Shown here in pieces: positions 8,092 through 16,780 of a stretch of 64,000 nucleotides of DNA; the stretch's first letter is position 1; every line of letters starts with the position of its first letter. The notes below the pieces were generated by a model that saw only the letters and a program-made list of their open reading frames with translations, was not told the DNA's origin and did no database searches. The position numbers were made by a program, and so were the translations under genes. The stretch comes from Chelatococcus sp. YT9 (lineage in GTDB: Bacteria; Pseudomonadota; Alphaproteobacteria; Rhizobiales; Beijerinckiaceae): assembly GCF_018398315.1 (NCBI RefSeq), contig NZ_JAHBRW010000001.1:1298001-1362000 (forward strand), written 5' to 3'.

Positions 8092-10011
8092 ATGTCCGAG
8101 CAGAAGATCCCCCCGGTGCAGAAGGCTCCTGTGCAGAAAGCGCCTGTGCAGGCCGAGACAGGGCAGGCCCCAAACCAGCCCGCCCCCAACCCGCCCGCAT
8201 CGAGCCAGTCCCTGTTCGCACAGCCCGTTGCGGGTCACCATTCGCGGGTGGCCGTGTCAGCCCCCGGCGGCGTCCCGGCCGGCGCCGACGGCGAGAGCAC
8301 GCGCTTTCCGCGGCCGCTGACCTTCGGCAGACCCATTCCGCCAAACCAGCCCCCTCAAAGCCAGGCCAGCATGGGCCAGCCCACCATGGGCCAACCCATG
8401 TCGGGCCAGCCCACCCCTCCCCTTCCGGCCGGAGCGCGACCCGCCGGCCCCGCGGCGACAGCCGCCGCGCCGGAAGACGTTTCGGGAGCGAGGTTCGAGG
8501 GCGAAACAGCGGGGTCCACCCCCTTCGCCGCCATCACGCCGGCGAAGGTGCCGGCCCATGAGGCCATCCAGGGCCAGCCTCTGCAGAACAAGGCCATGCA
8601 GGACAAAACCGGACGCAAGCTGCCCTTCCTCGAAAAGGCCATCGATGCCGCCCTCAGCCTGGGCAAGAGCAAGCGCGACAAGGCGGAAGGCGGCAGCGAC
8701 GGCACCGGCTCCCCGGGCAAGCCCGACAGCGACTTCCGCCGCATCGCGCTGACCGGCTATGCCATCATCATCTTCACCTTCGGCGTCATGGGCGGCTGGG
8801 CCGCGCTCGCCAATATCGACGCCGGCGTCGTGGCGCCGGGTGTCATCTCCGTGGAGAGTAAGCGCCAGGTCGTGCAGCACCTGGAAGGCGGCATCATCAA
8901 GGAGATCAAGGTCCGCGAGGGCCAGAAGGTCGAGGAGGGCGACCTCCTGTTCCGCCTCGAGGACACCACCGCGCTCGCCAACCGCGACGCGGTGCGCAAC
9001 CAGGTGTATGCGGGCCTGGCGCTCGAGGCCCGCCTCGTCGCCGAGCGCGACGACGCCCCGGCGATCACCTTCCCCGCCCTCCTCGTCGACCATCCCGACG
9101 ATCCGGTGGTCAAGCGGGTCATCGCCGACGAGACCGCCCAGTTCACCGACCGGCGCGCCTCCATCACCGGCCAGCTCAACATCATCAACGGTCGCGTCGA
9201 CCAGCTCAAGGCCGAGATCGACGGCCTCGACCGTGAGCGCAAATCCGCCGAGCAGCAGCTCTACTTCATCAACGACGAGCTCGTCGGCATCCGCGACCTC
9301 GCCCTCAAGGGTCTCGTCCCGAAGTCGCGCCAGTCGGCGCTGGAGCGTGAGAAGGCCCGCCTCGACGGCGTCGTCGGCCGCAACCTCGCCGATGCCGCCA
9401 AGGCCCAGAACAATATCGGCGAGATGAACCTGCAGGCGACCCAGACCCGCCAGAAGTTCATCGAGGAGGTCGGCGCCCAGCTCCTCGACATCCGCCAGAA
9501 GCTCGGCGACATGCGCGAGAAGCTCAACGTCACCGAGGATGTCCTGCGCCGCACCGAAATCCGCGCGCCACGCGCCGGCGAAGCCCAGAACATCAATCAG
9601 CGCATCTTCACCGTCGGCGCCGTCGTACGCCCCGGCGACACCCTCGTCGAGATCGTTCCCCAGGACGAGCTCGTCATCGAGGCCCGCGTCCAGGTCACCG
9701 ATATCGACAATCTCAGGACGGAAACATCAACGGAAGTCCGCTTCCCGGCCTTCCACTCGCGCACCACGCCGCTCATCCTCGGCACCCTGCGCAACGTCTC
9801 CCGCGACCGCCTCGTCGACGAGCAGACCCGCGAGCCCTACTACCTCGCCCTCATCTCCGTCGCCGATACCGATATCCCCTCCGAGCTCAAGGGACGCCTC
9901 AGACCCGGTATGCCCGCCGAAATCATCTTCAATACAGGCGAGCGGACCGTCATGAGCTACCTCATGAGACCCCTCACAGACGCCATGTCCGGCGCCTTCA
10001 GGGAACACTGA
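8092..10011 (+). CDS. HlyD-family T1SS membrane-fusion protein with long N-terminal extension
   Basis: A 639-residue adaptor, clearly longer than the usual 430-480. The first 215 residues are low complexity and rich in Pro, Gln, Ala and Gly, with short repeats such as PVQKAPVQKAPVQ and MGQPTMGQPMSGQPT. A single membrane helix at about 218-240 (YAIIIFTFGVMGGWAAL) is followed by the lipoyl-like half-motif EGGIIKEIKVREGQKVEEGD near 265-285. A long alpha-helical hairpin occupies about 315-480, and the second lipoyl half and beta-barrel follow, containing EIRAPRAGEAQNINQRIFTV. The final part matches the HlyD C-terminus (RLRPGMPAEIIFNTGERTVM). GGAG lies 8 bases before ATG 8092. It spans the periplasm between the ABC exporter and an outer-membrane channel. 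The N-terminal extension should be cytoplasmic, where cargo is met. Confidence 0.92.
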   Translation: MSEQKIPPVQKAPVQKAPVQAETGQAPNQPAPNPPASSQSLFAQPVAGHHSRVAVSAPGGVPAGADGESTRFPRPLTFGRPIPPNQPPQSQASMGQPTMGQPMSGQPTPPLPAGARPAGPAATAAAPEDVSGARFEGETAGSTPFAAITPAKVPAHEAIQGQPLQNKAMQDKTGRKLPFLEKAIDAALSLGKSKRDKAEGGSDGTGSPGKPDSDFRRIALTGYAIIIFTFGVMGGWAALANIDAGVVAPGVISVESKRQVVQHLEGGIIKEIKVREGQKVEEGDLLFRLEDTTALANRDAVRNQVYAGLALEARLVAERDDAPAITFPALLVDHPDDPVVKRVIADETAQFTDRRASITGQLNIINGRVDQLKAEIDGLDRERKSAEQQLYFINDELVGIRDLALKGLVPKSRQSALEREKARLDGVVGRNLADAAKAQNNIGEMNLQATQTRQKFIEEVGAQLLDIRQKLGDMREKLNVTEDVLRRTEIRAPRAGEAQNINQRIFTVGAVVRPGDTLVEIVPQDELVIEARVQVTDIDNLRTETSTEVRFPAFHSRTTPLILGTLRNVSRDRLVDEQTREPYYLALISVADTDIPSELKGRLRPGMPAEIIFNTGERTVMSYLMRPLTDAMSGAFREH

Positions 10012-10047
10012 AACCACCCAAAACAAACCAAAAAACGGCGCGGACCA

Positions 10048-10563
10048 TCACACCTTCTTGCGGCCGCGCGCCCGAGACCCTTTGCCCGGCTGGGGAGGCA
10101 GCTCTTCCGCCGGTGGCTGAGCGTCCGCCTCGCTCTGCTCCAGACGCTTCTGAAGCCGCGCGACTTCGAGCGTCTTCTCGCCCAGCAAGCGCTGAAGCTC
10201 GCGGATCTCCTCCTGGAGTCCATGGGTATCGAGGAGCGATGACTTCGCGGATGCGCCGGCCTTGGCACGTGCGCCGGTGGGAAAAAGCAGGTCGTAGAGA
10301 AAAGGATTGTAATATTTTATAATATTGAGTGCGAACTCATGTGGATCGACCTTGAGCGCCTTACTCCAGACTAAATACTTTTCCGGGGGAATGCGTCCCT
10401 TGCCGATTTCCACCTGAGAAATAAATGTATAAAAGTCGATGTCGATGAGCTTAGCCAAGTCGCGCTGCGACAAGCCTGCATCCTCACGCAGGCGCCGCAA
10501 CCACACTCCTCCTTGTTGGCGCGCCTTCTTGGTCTTCTCATCAAGCTGAATTCTACCCACCAT
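10048..10563 (-). CDS. XRE-family HTH regulator with C-terminal coiled coil
   Basis: A 171-residue regulator. The HTH at about residues 20-85 (LRRLREDAGLSQRDLAKLID, then YTFISQVEIGKGRIPP) is a close relative of the 2301-2606 product. The region after it (WSKALKVD, then IIKYYNPFLYDLLF) also aligns. Unlike that copy, this one continues into a heptad-rich stretch at about 118-150 (LQEEIRELQRLLGEKTLEVA), predicted to form a coiled coil, and ends in a basic tail (GSRARGRKKV). It converges on the HlyD gene with 36 bp between stops. Together the two regulators bracket the secretion island. I infer that the longer copy forms dimers or heterodimers and may control the same promoters. Confidence 0.87.
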   Translation of the reverse strand: MVGRIQLDEKTKKARQQGGVWLRRLREDAGLSQRDLAKLIDIDFYTFISQVEIGKGRIPPEKYLVWSKALKVDPHEFALNIIKYYNPFLYDLLFPTGARAKAGASAKSSLLDTHGLQEEIRELQRLLGEKTLEVARLQKRLEQSEADAQPPAEELPPQPGKGSRARGRKKV

Positions 10564-10913
10564 AATGGCCGCTACATCCTAATTGGTTTTGTGGTGCCTG
10601 ATTCGCTGGAAATTCAGAAATCCACATATCCCTCGATTCACTGTGTCGTGCCCGCGCGCATTAGTCCATAGTCCAACCGACGCAAGCTCGACAGAGATTA
10701 TTGCGTTTTCACACCTGGAAATCCGGAAGCGGCCCAATTGCCAGGCGAGCGCCACGCGTTCCGCTCGAAATCGACAAGCCTCGCGCCAACCGCTGACATC
10801 ACAGCACCTCATGGGGAGGTGTAGCGGCAACAGCCATCCTGATCGACCGTCAGATTATCACGTTATTGTAGGCCACCGGGCTTTGGTAAGCGAGGGCTGG
10901 AGACAGTCCGGCA
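10564..10913. other. Intergenic region between XRE and tetR genes
   Basis: This 350 bp region contains the upstream sequence of the XRE gene, which reads leftward. I see no gene, strong hairpin or repeat in it. Confidence 0.35.
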
Positions 10914-11528
10914 TCAACCGGACCACGCCCCAGGAGGGGTTTCCTGCAATGCAGAGAGCCCACCGCGGATGAGTTGAGCCGCCGCCTCGCCCGCATCCTC
11001 CATATAGGATGGATCGCGGTGGAGAAGGACCACGGAAAAGGCCCCGTCGAGCAGCAGGATGATCTGGCGCGCGAGCGGCCTTGCCTGTTCCCCGATGCCT
11101 TCGGCGACGAGCGTCGCGCAGAACCAGTCTTCCACTCGTTTTTTGTGAGCCCGGCCAATCGCCAGAGCGGGGTGCCCGGGCAGATTGACGAGTTCGACGG
11201 ACGTACGCAGGAAACCGCATCCCTTCCACTTGGGGTGTCGCGCAGAACGGGCGAGATTGCGGAATATTCCCTCGACCTTCTGGGCAACATCGCCGTCGGC
11301 TTCTGCGAACCAGCGCTTGAAGATGACGAGGTTGGGCTGATCGCGGATTTCCAGATAGGCCGCGATCAGGTCGTCCTTGCTGCGAAAATGATAATAGAGG
11401 GTGCGCTTGGTCACCGCGGCCTTTTCCGCGACCGCGTCGACGCTCACAGCACGAACGCCCTCGGCGTGGAACAGCTTTGCGGCCGCATCAATGATGCGCT
11501 CTCGCGTGGGTCGGTTTTCTCGGGTCAT
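10914..11528 (-). CDS. TetR/AcrR-family transcriptional repressor
   Basis: A 204-residue regulator. The N-terminal HTH is canonical: RERIIDAAAKLFHAEGVRAV, then VAEKAAVTKRTLYYHFRSKD at about residues 30-50. The remainder is the all-helical ligand-binding domain, with a Cys-Gly-Phe at about residue 100 and a C-terminal region typical of the family. The start at MTRENRPT (11528) was chosen because TetR domains begin close to the N-terminus and because a 24 bp dyad lies just upstream. An in-frame start at 11558 would bury that dyad. The gene diverges from a hydrolase gene whose start is 58 bp away, the usual arrangement in which the repressor controls both itself and its neighbour. The ligand is unknown. 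Confidence 0.92.
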   Translation of the reverse strand: MTRENRPTRERIIDAAAKLFHAEGVRAVSVDAVAEKAAVTKRTLYYHFRSKDDLIAAYLEIRDQPNLVIFKRWFAEADGDVAQKVEGIFRNLARSARHPKWKGCGFLRTSVELVNLPGHPALAIGRAHKKRVEDWFCATLVAEGIGEQARPLARQIILLLDGAFSVVLLHRDPSYMEDAGEAAAQLIRGGLSALQETPPGAWSG

Positions 11529-11533
11529 GCCAA

Positions 11534-11557
11534 TGTATACCGACCAGTGAATATACA
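11534..11557. promoter_or_regulatory. Probable TetR operator between divergent genes
   Basis: Perfect 6 bp arms TGTATA / TATACA flank a 12 bp centre, and the inner part (ACCAGT) continues the symmetry imperfectly. The site is 6 bp from the repressor start and 30 bp from the hydrolase start, so binding would cover both promoters. The link to the repressor is by position only. Confidence 0.55.
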
Positions 11558-11586
11558 CACCACCCGCGATTTCTTATTGTCTCCCC

Positions 11587-12531
11587 ATGGATGAAGCCGC
11601 CGCCCCCGAAACGACATCAGTAAGCACTGCACTTCCGCTTGCTGGTGCAAAGGCCGTCACCATCCCCTGCCGCGACGGCCTGAGGCTCGGCGGTCACTTC
11701 TGGTCGGCGTCGACCACACCCTTGGCCAGCGTCGTCATCAATCCGGCAACGGGAGTTCAGGCGCGCTATTACCACCGCTATGCGTCGTTCCTGGCGAACC
11801 GGGGCTTCGACGTCCTCACCTTTGATTATCGCGGGATCGGCGCATCGCGTCCGGACAGGCTGCGCGGCAGCGGTTATCGTTGGCGAGACTGGGGCGAAAA
11901 GGACTGCGATGCGGCCTTGCGCTTCATGCATGAGCGCGCGCGCGGCGCGCCCTTGCGCGTTGTGGGCCACAGCATCGGCGGCTTCCTGCCGGGGCTGGCG
12001 GAAAGCGCCTCACTGATAGACAGGCTGCTGACCGTTGGCGCCCAATATGCCTGGTGGGGAGATTATGCCGCGCGCCGACGGCTCGGCCTTTTCCTCAAGT
12101 GGCATGTCGCCATGCCTGCCGTCACGGCTTTCCAAGGCTATTTCCCAGGCCGCAGGCTCGGTTGGCTGGAGGATCTGCCCGCAGGCGTGGCCAACGAATG
12201 GAGCTTTCGCGGGCCCCGCTTCGAACGCAGCCATCCCCGCAGCGACAGGAAAGCGGTGCTCGCCCGGATGGCCGCCGTGAAAGCGCCGATCCTCGCCGTG
12301 TCGGTCTCAGATGACGAACTCGGCACCCTGGCCGCGGTTCGGCGCACGCTTGGCTACTACACCGGAGCGCCGCGGACGCTGGTGTCACTGACACCCGACG
12401 ACTTCGGGCGAGAGACCATTGGTCACTTCAGGCTGTTCCATGACAGCCACGCTGGCGATTTCTGGATCGATACGATGCTCTGGCTCAGGGATGGCGTGAA
12501 TCCGTGGCCGCGGAAGGTGGTTGGCCTCTAG
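11587..12531 (+). CDS. Alpha/beta hydrolase (COG4757-like)
   Basis: A 314-residue alpha/beta-hydrolase-fold protein. The nucleophile elbow GHSIGG lies near residue 126, after the strand PLRVV. An earlier segment reads VVINPATGVQARYYHRYASF and LTFDYRGIGAS, typical of the predicted hydrolase group represented by COG4757. A candidate acid lies in SVSDDELGT at about 239-247, and the candidate catalytic His in GHFRLFHDSH near 280. No signal peptide or lid domain is obvious, so it should be cytosolic. The substrate is unknown. The divergent TetR gene and shared operator suggest induction by a small molecule, perhaps an ester or other xenobiotic. Confidence 0.88.
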   Translation: MDEAAAPETTSVSTALPLAGAKAVTIPCRDGLRLGGHFWSASTTPLASVVINPATGVQARYYHRYASFLANRGFDVLTFDYRGIGASRPDRLRGSGYRWRDWGEKDCDAALRFMHERARGAPLRVVGHSIGGFLPGLAESASLIDRLLTVGAQYAWWGDYAARRRLGLFLKWHVAMPAVTAFQGYFPGRRLGWLEDLPAGVANEWSFRGPRFERSHPRSDRKAVLARMAAVKAPILAVSVSDDELGTLAAVRRTLGYYTGAPRTLVSLTPDDFGRETIGHFRLFHDSHAGDFWIDTMLWLRDGVNPWPRKVVGL

Positions 12532-12703
12532 CGACCTCACCCTGGCTGATCCTGGAGGTTGGCCGAGATCATTTCCGATCCGAAGTTCAAAACAGGCTGG
12601 GCTGACGCACGGCCTTGCGCTTTCTCCCCAGATCTTCTCCGCTCGCCGTCAGCTCCACGGCGTTGCGAGGCACTTTTATCGCCCGAGTGCCCAGTCACTC
12701 GCC

Positions 12704-12997
12704 TCAGCGCTGCTTTCGGCCGCGCCGGGAGCCCGTTCGCAAAGAGCTCCCCGGCACCCATCGCCGAACATGTCGGGATGCGGGCTGCTCGCCGCAGGAC
12801 CCGGCCGACACATCGCCTTCCGGAACGCGATGGGCGATGCGGCAGGTCAACCCGCGCGTCTCGCCCGAGCCAGGACCAGCGATGACGATCAGGGGCCTGA
12901 TTGTCTGGGCGGCGCGCCTCTGGTCGGAGTCGAGGCCGGCCAGAACGCCCGTCTCGCCGGAGGAGACAGCACCGGAAGCCGCCCCGTAGGCCGGCAT
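12704..12997 (-). pseudogene. Decayed UvrD/PcrA helicase domain (remnant)
   Basis: Directly after the stop of the endonuclease-Q-like gene, one frame reads LAGLDSDQRRAAQTI, then LIVIAGPGSGETRGLTCRIA (12817-12943). This is the N-terminus of a UvrD/Rep-type helicase: the Q motif region, then the P-loop. The essential P-loop lysine (GPGSGKT in the family) has become glutamate. After about 40 recognisable residues the frame loses similarity and ends, and no helicase motifs II-VI are found in the other frames up to the next gene. The remnant is out of frame with the upstream gene. Such PHP/endonuclease-Q proteins occur fused to, or beside, UvrD helicases in some bacteria, so I infer a former fusion or operon that has lost its helicase half. 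Confidence 0.65.
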
Positions 12998-13023
12998 TGG
13001 CGGTGCTGAGATCCTGGCTGCGG

Positions 13024-14358
13024 CTATTCAGAAGCCTGAGCTTTCCTTGGCCGGGCTCGGCGCTGAGCCGGGACATCGTCGAGGAGAAAGCGGCTACCCA
13101 CGTTTGTGCCGATCTCACCTTCGTCGAAAAGCTTGATGACGCCATACTCGCCGTCATAGCCGGCAGTGCGGGTGACCTTGCCGGCGCGCAATCGGGTCAC
13201 CGCCTCGCCCAGAACCGGGTGGACCTTTGCGACGTCCTCGACCGGAAGGTCATCGAGCACGGACAGCTCCGCACCGAGCGCTGCGATGATCCTGTCATAG
13301 GCGCCCACCACCTTCTTTGACGCGACGCCGCTGCCGACGATTTCCGACAGGATTTCCGGCAGCGGCACGAGGCTCGACGCCTTGCCAGCCGTCTCGGGAA
13401 CGACCTCGCCTTCCTCGCGGTCAGCGAGCGCCTCGACGCGATGGGCCACGCCGACTGTGACGGATCGGCCGCAGACGGGGCAACGACCGCCGAGCTTGAT
13501 CGTCTCCTTGGGATCGAGCCGCACGCCGCAAGCGCGGTGGCCGTCCATGTGATATTTGCCTTCCTCCGGAAAGAACTCGACCGTACCGACATAGCCCTCG
13601 CCGGATTCCAGCGCGCGGCGTATGGCAAAATAGTCCGGCGCGCAGGAAAAACGCGTCGCCTCTCGCCCAAGCTTGCCGGGCGAATGCGCGTCCGAATTGG
13701 AAATCAGGCGGAAGCGGTCCAGGGAGGAGATGCGCCAGTTCATCTCCGGATCGGACGAGAGCCCGGTTTCGACCGCGAAAATGTGTTGGCTGAGGTCGCC
13801 GTAGCATGCGTCGATCGAGTCGAAGCCGGACTGCGAGCCCATCGCCGCGAACCACGGTGTCCAGATATGCGCCGGCACCAGGTAGGAATTCCCCCCTGAC
13901 TCCAGCGTCACCTCCAGGAGGTCGCGCGAGTCGAGGCCGAGTATCGGCCGTCCGTCCGACGCGATGTTGCCGATCCGGGCGAGGCGTGCGGCCAATCTGT
14001 CGGCCGAATCGATATCAGCGACATAAATGAGGTGATGGACCTTCCGCGTCTTTTCGTCCTTCTTGTAGATAGTCGAAATTTCCGTGCAGAGCATGAAGGA
14101 AACCGGCTGACGGCAAACCGGTGGCAGGGTCTCGAAAAGGGCAGCTTCGATCTCGGGCTTCAGCCGGAAAAGCCCATTGCCTTCCGGCAGGAGCTTATCC
14201 TTGATCTCCGCGAGCCATGCCGGATGCACACAGTCACCGGTGCCGACAACCCTGATGCCCTTGCGCGCCGCCCACCAGAACAGATGTTCCAGATCAAGAT
14301 CGCGACTGGTCGCGCGAGAATATTTTGAATGGATATGCAGGTCGGCGTGGAAGATCAT
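13024..14358 (-). CDS. Endonuclease Q-like PHP-domain protein (COG1379 type)
   Basis: A 444-residue protein. The PHP metal site begins at residues 6-10 (DLHIHSKYSR). Later metal ligands are visible in GTGDCVHPAWL, LCTEIS, HHLIYVAD and NSDAHSPGKLG. A zinc-ribbon candidate lies at about 285-310 (RACGV, then CPVCGRS), and a helical C-terminal region ends in basic residues. Endonuclease Q cleaves DNA 5' of deaminated bases and abasic sites, so a DNA-repair role is likely. The start at 14358 (MIFHADLHIHS) was preferred because the PHP domain normally begins at the first residues; the frame extends open to 14589 without similarity. Downstream lies the ruined helicase remnant, so this protein may now act alone. 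Confidence 0.85.
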   Translation of the reverse strand: MIFHADLHIHSKYSRATSRDLDLEHLFWWAARKGIRVVGTGDCVHPAWLAEIKDKLLPEGNGLFRLKPEIEAALFETLPPVCRQPVSFMLCTEISTIYKKDEKTRKVHHLIYVADIDSADRLAARLARIGNIASDGRPILGLDSRDLLEVTLESGGNSYLVPAHIWTPWFAAMGSQSGFDSIDACYGDLSQHIFAVETGLSSDPEMNWRISSLDRFRLISNSDAHSPGKLGREATRFSCAPDYFAIRRALESGEGYVGTVEFFPEEGKYHMDGHRACGVRLDPKETIKLGGRCPVCGRSVTVGVAHRVEALADREEGEVVPETAGKASSLVPLPEILSEIVGSGVASKKVVGAYDRIIAALGAELSVLDDLPVEDVAKVHPVLGEAVTRLRAGKVTRTAGYDGEYGVIKLFDEGEIGTNVGSRFLLDDVPAQRRARPRKAQASE

Positions 14359-14678
14359 TACACCCGGTCGATTGTCTTGCGCACATGAGGCGTGGAGTCG
14401 TTCGTCGACACTAGCGACTGCAAGAGCGTTTCTCCAGCGCTGAGCCACGGCCCTCGCGAGAAGGCCGCACGCCTCCCCAAAACGATCTGGGCAAACAGCG
14501 CCGGCCGACAGGCCGGATGGCGCTGTGACGCCTCGCCGGTCTTTACAAGATTGACACTTCCGCACGCAACGATTGACATCAGTTTTCACATTAACACGTT
14601 GATTTACAATAATTTCTTGCCTCTCGGAGGCGCGCTGTCAATCTATATACAAACCTCCAAGAGGACGAGGAGACAGCC
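14359..14678. other. Divergent promoter region between endoQ-like gene and isocitrate lyase
   Basis: A 320 bp region. The half nearest isocitrate lyase is AT-rich (14575-14660). A plausible -10 box TACAAT lies at 14605-14610, with TTTTCA 16 bp upstream, and two TTGACA hexamers occur at 14551 and 14573. A GAGGACGAGGAG ribosome site precedes the GTG start of isocitrate lyase. No gene is evident. Confidence 0.35.
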
Positions 14679-16379
14679 GTGTTGGACCAAATTCGTCAAG
14701 ATCGCCCCCGTTTCGCATCCGGCCGGGGCCTTGAGACGGTGAGCGCCGCCGGAACGGGCGCGCGCCCGCGCAAACGCTATTCCGAGCTGAAGGCGGAGGC
14801 TCTCTCCCGCTATCCCTCAGGCGTGGGCCCCGGCGGGATCACGGTGGATGACATCGTGCAGCTTCGCTTGCAGAACACCTTCGACACCCATCTCGACATC
14901 GCCCGCGCCATGGCCACGGTCGTCCGCCGCGATATGGCGCTGTATGACGAGGATACTTCCCAGTTCACCCAGTCACTCGGTTGCTGGTCCGGGTTTCATG
15001 CACAGCAGATGATCAAGGCGGTCAAGCGGCTGCGCGGCACCGCACGTGGCGCCTATGTCTATCTGTCGGGGTGGATGGTCGCGGGTTTGCGCAATCGCTT
15101 TGGCCATCTGCCCGATCAGTCGATGCATGAAAAGACGGCGGTCGCCGACCTGATCGAGGAAATCTATGTCTCCTTGCGGCAGGCCGATGAAGTGGCATTG
15201 AACGATCTATTCCGCGCACTCAAGGCGGCGCGCGCCGCCGGCGATGCCGAGGCGGAGACAGAGGTAATCGCAGCGATCGACGGCTTCGAGACCCATGTGG
15301 TGCCGATCATCGCCGATATCGACGCGGGCTTTGGCAACGAGCACGCAACCTATCTGCTCGCGAAGGAGCTCATCAAGGCCGGGGCCTGTTGTCTGCAGAT
15401 CGAGAACCAAGTCTCCGACGCGAAGCAATGCGGTCATCAGGACGGGAAGGTCACCGTCCCCCGAGAGGATTTCATCGAGAAGCTTCGGGCTTGCCGCCTC
15501 GCCTTCGAGGAACTCGGCGTCACCGATGGCATCGTCGTAGCCCGTACGGATAGCCTCGGAGCAGGGCTGACCCAGAAGATTCCTGTCAGCCAACGGCCCG
15601 GCGATCTGGCTGCCGAATATACGAAATGGCTCAGGACGGAGCCGGTGACCGAGGAAAAGCCCCTGCGCGAGGGCGAGGTGGCGCTGTGGCAGGGAGGCCA
15701 GCTGGTGCGGCCCGAGCGGCTTGCCAACGGCCTCTTCCAGTTCCGCGAAGGTTCGGGACGGGCGCGTGTCATCGAGGACTGCATTGCCTTCATCAATGAC
15801 GGCGGCGCGGATCTTCTTTGGATCGAGACCGACACACCGAATGTCTCCGAAATCGCGTCGATCGTGGCCGAGATCCGCAAAGCGGCGCCGGGGGCAAAGC
15901 TCGCCTACAACAACTCGCCGTCGTTCAACTGGACCTTGAACATCCGCAAGCAGGTGCGGTCGGAGTGGCTGGCCGCGGGGCGGATCAGCGCCGATACCTA
16001 TCCGGAGGGGAACGCCCTGATGAAGGCCGAGCTGGACGACACCGAACTTGGTCGTGAGGCTGATGCCCGGCTCGCCGGTTTCCAGGCCGACATCGCAGCT
16101 GAAGCCGGGGTGTTCCACAATCTGATCACCCTGCCGACATTCCACCTCACCGCCAAGAGCGTCGACGAACTCGCCCAGGGTTACTTCGGCGCGGACCGAA
16201 TGAAGGCTTACGTCAACACGGTGCAGCGTGAGGAAATCCGGCGCGGCATCTCGGCCGTGAAGCATCAGCACGAAGTGGGTTCTGATCTCGGCGACAGCTT
16301 CAAGGAAATGGTCGCGGGCGAGCGCGCCCTGAAGGCGGGCGGCCACGCCAACACCATGAACCAGTTCGCGGCGGCCTGA
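14679..16379 (+). CDS. aceA: Isocitrate lyase (long form)
   Basis: A 566-residue isocitrate lyase, which splits isocitrate into glyoxylate and succinate at the head of the glyoxylate shunt and is needed for growth on acetate or fatty acids. The catalytic loop KQCGHQDGK is at residues 249-257 (active-site Cys 251), with the metal-binding segment IADIDAGFGN at 211-220. KQCGH with an HQDGK continuation, and the length, place it with the longer ICL type seen in Pseudomonas aeruginosa rather than the 430-residue E. coli type. The GTG start has a GAGGAG site upstream; GTG is unusual but well supported. No malate synthase is adjacent. An inverted GCGGCC/GGCCGC pair spans the stop codon but has no T-tract. 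Confidence 0.95.
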   Translation: MLDQIRQDRPRFASGRGLETVSAAGTGARPRKRYSELKAEALSRYPSGVGPGGITVDDIVQLRLQNTFDTHLDIARAMATVVRRDMALYDEDTSQFTQSLGCWSGFHAQQMIKAVKRLRGTARGAYVYLSGWMVAGLRNRFGHLPDQSMHEKTAVADLIEEIYVSLRQADEVALNDLFRALKAARAAGDAEAETEVIAAIDGFETHVVPIIADIDAGFGNEHATYLLAKELIKAGACCLQIENQVSDAKQCGHQDGKVTVPREDFIEKLRACRLAFEELGVTDGIVVARTDSLGAGLTQKIPVSQRPGDLAAEYTKWLRTEPVTEEKPLREGEVALWQGGQLVRPERLANGLFQFREGSGRARVIEDCIAFINDGGADLLWIETDTPNVSEIASIVAEIRKAAPGAKLAYNNSPSFNWTLNIRKQVRSEWLAAGRISADTYPEGNALMKAELDDTELGREADARLAGFQADIAAEAGVFHNLITLPTFHLTAKSVDELAQGYFGADRMKAYVNTVQREEIRRGISAVKHQHEVGSDLGDSFKEMVAGERALKAGGHANTMNQFAAA

Positions 16380-16504
16380 ACGGCCGCGCCAGCGCTGCGA
16401 AGCGCGACGGAACACAAGGCGTCTCCAGATGACGAAAGTTTGGAGACCCGTCTTGAGCTCCGCCCGAACCTCCGTCCGTAGCCATCCCAGTGACCAGGAG
16501 ACTT

Positions 16505-16726
16505 ATGATGACCTCCTATGAAAGACCAAAGCAGATCATTGGATATTGTCTCGAACCGCTTGACCTGGATGAGAATGATCCAGCGACGCGGGAGACGGTC
16601 AGCCGGCTCGTGCATGTGATCCGCACGTTGCAGCTCGCGCTCGGCCCAAGGGGCCCTGTCTCCGTCGATTTCTCGAAGATGCCCACACTCGTCATCAACG
16701 AAGCCGCCCATGGGGATGGGGTCTAA
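16505..16726 (+). CDS. Small uncharacterised protein downstream of isocitrate lyase
   Basis: A 73-residue protein with an AGGAG site five bases before ATG 16505 (a GTG at 16490 is less likely). The middle reads CLEPLDLDENDPATRETVSR and LVHVIRTLQLALG, a helical, fairly acidic sequence. There is no signal peptide, membrane helix or known motif. It starts 125 bp after isocitrate lyase and ends before the operator of the next operon, so it may be transcribed with aceA. It is probably a genuine small gene, but I do not recognise the family. Confidence 0.6.
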   Translation: MMTSYERPKQIIGYCLEPLDLDENDPATRETVSRLVHVIRTLQLALGPRGPVSVDFSKMPTLVINEAAHGDGV

Positions 16727-16780
16727 GATCACATCATTGCGCGAATCCCTTCCCTCTTGGGGAGGGATCTCGCTAATTCA

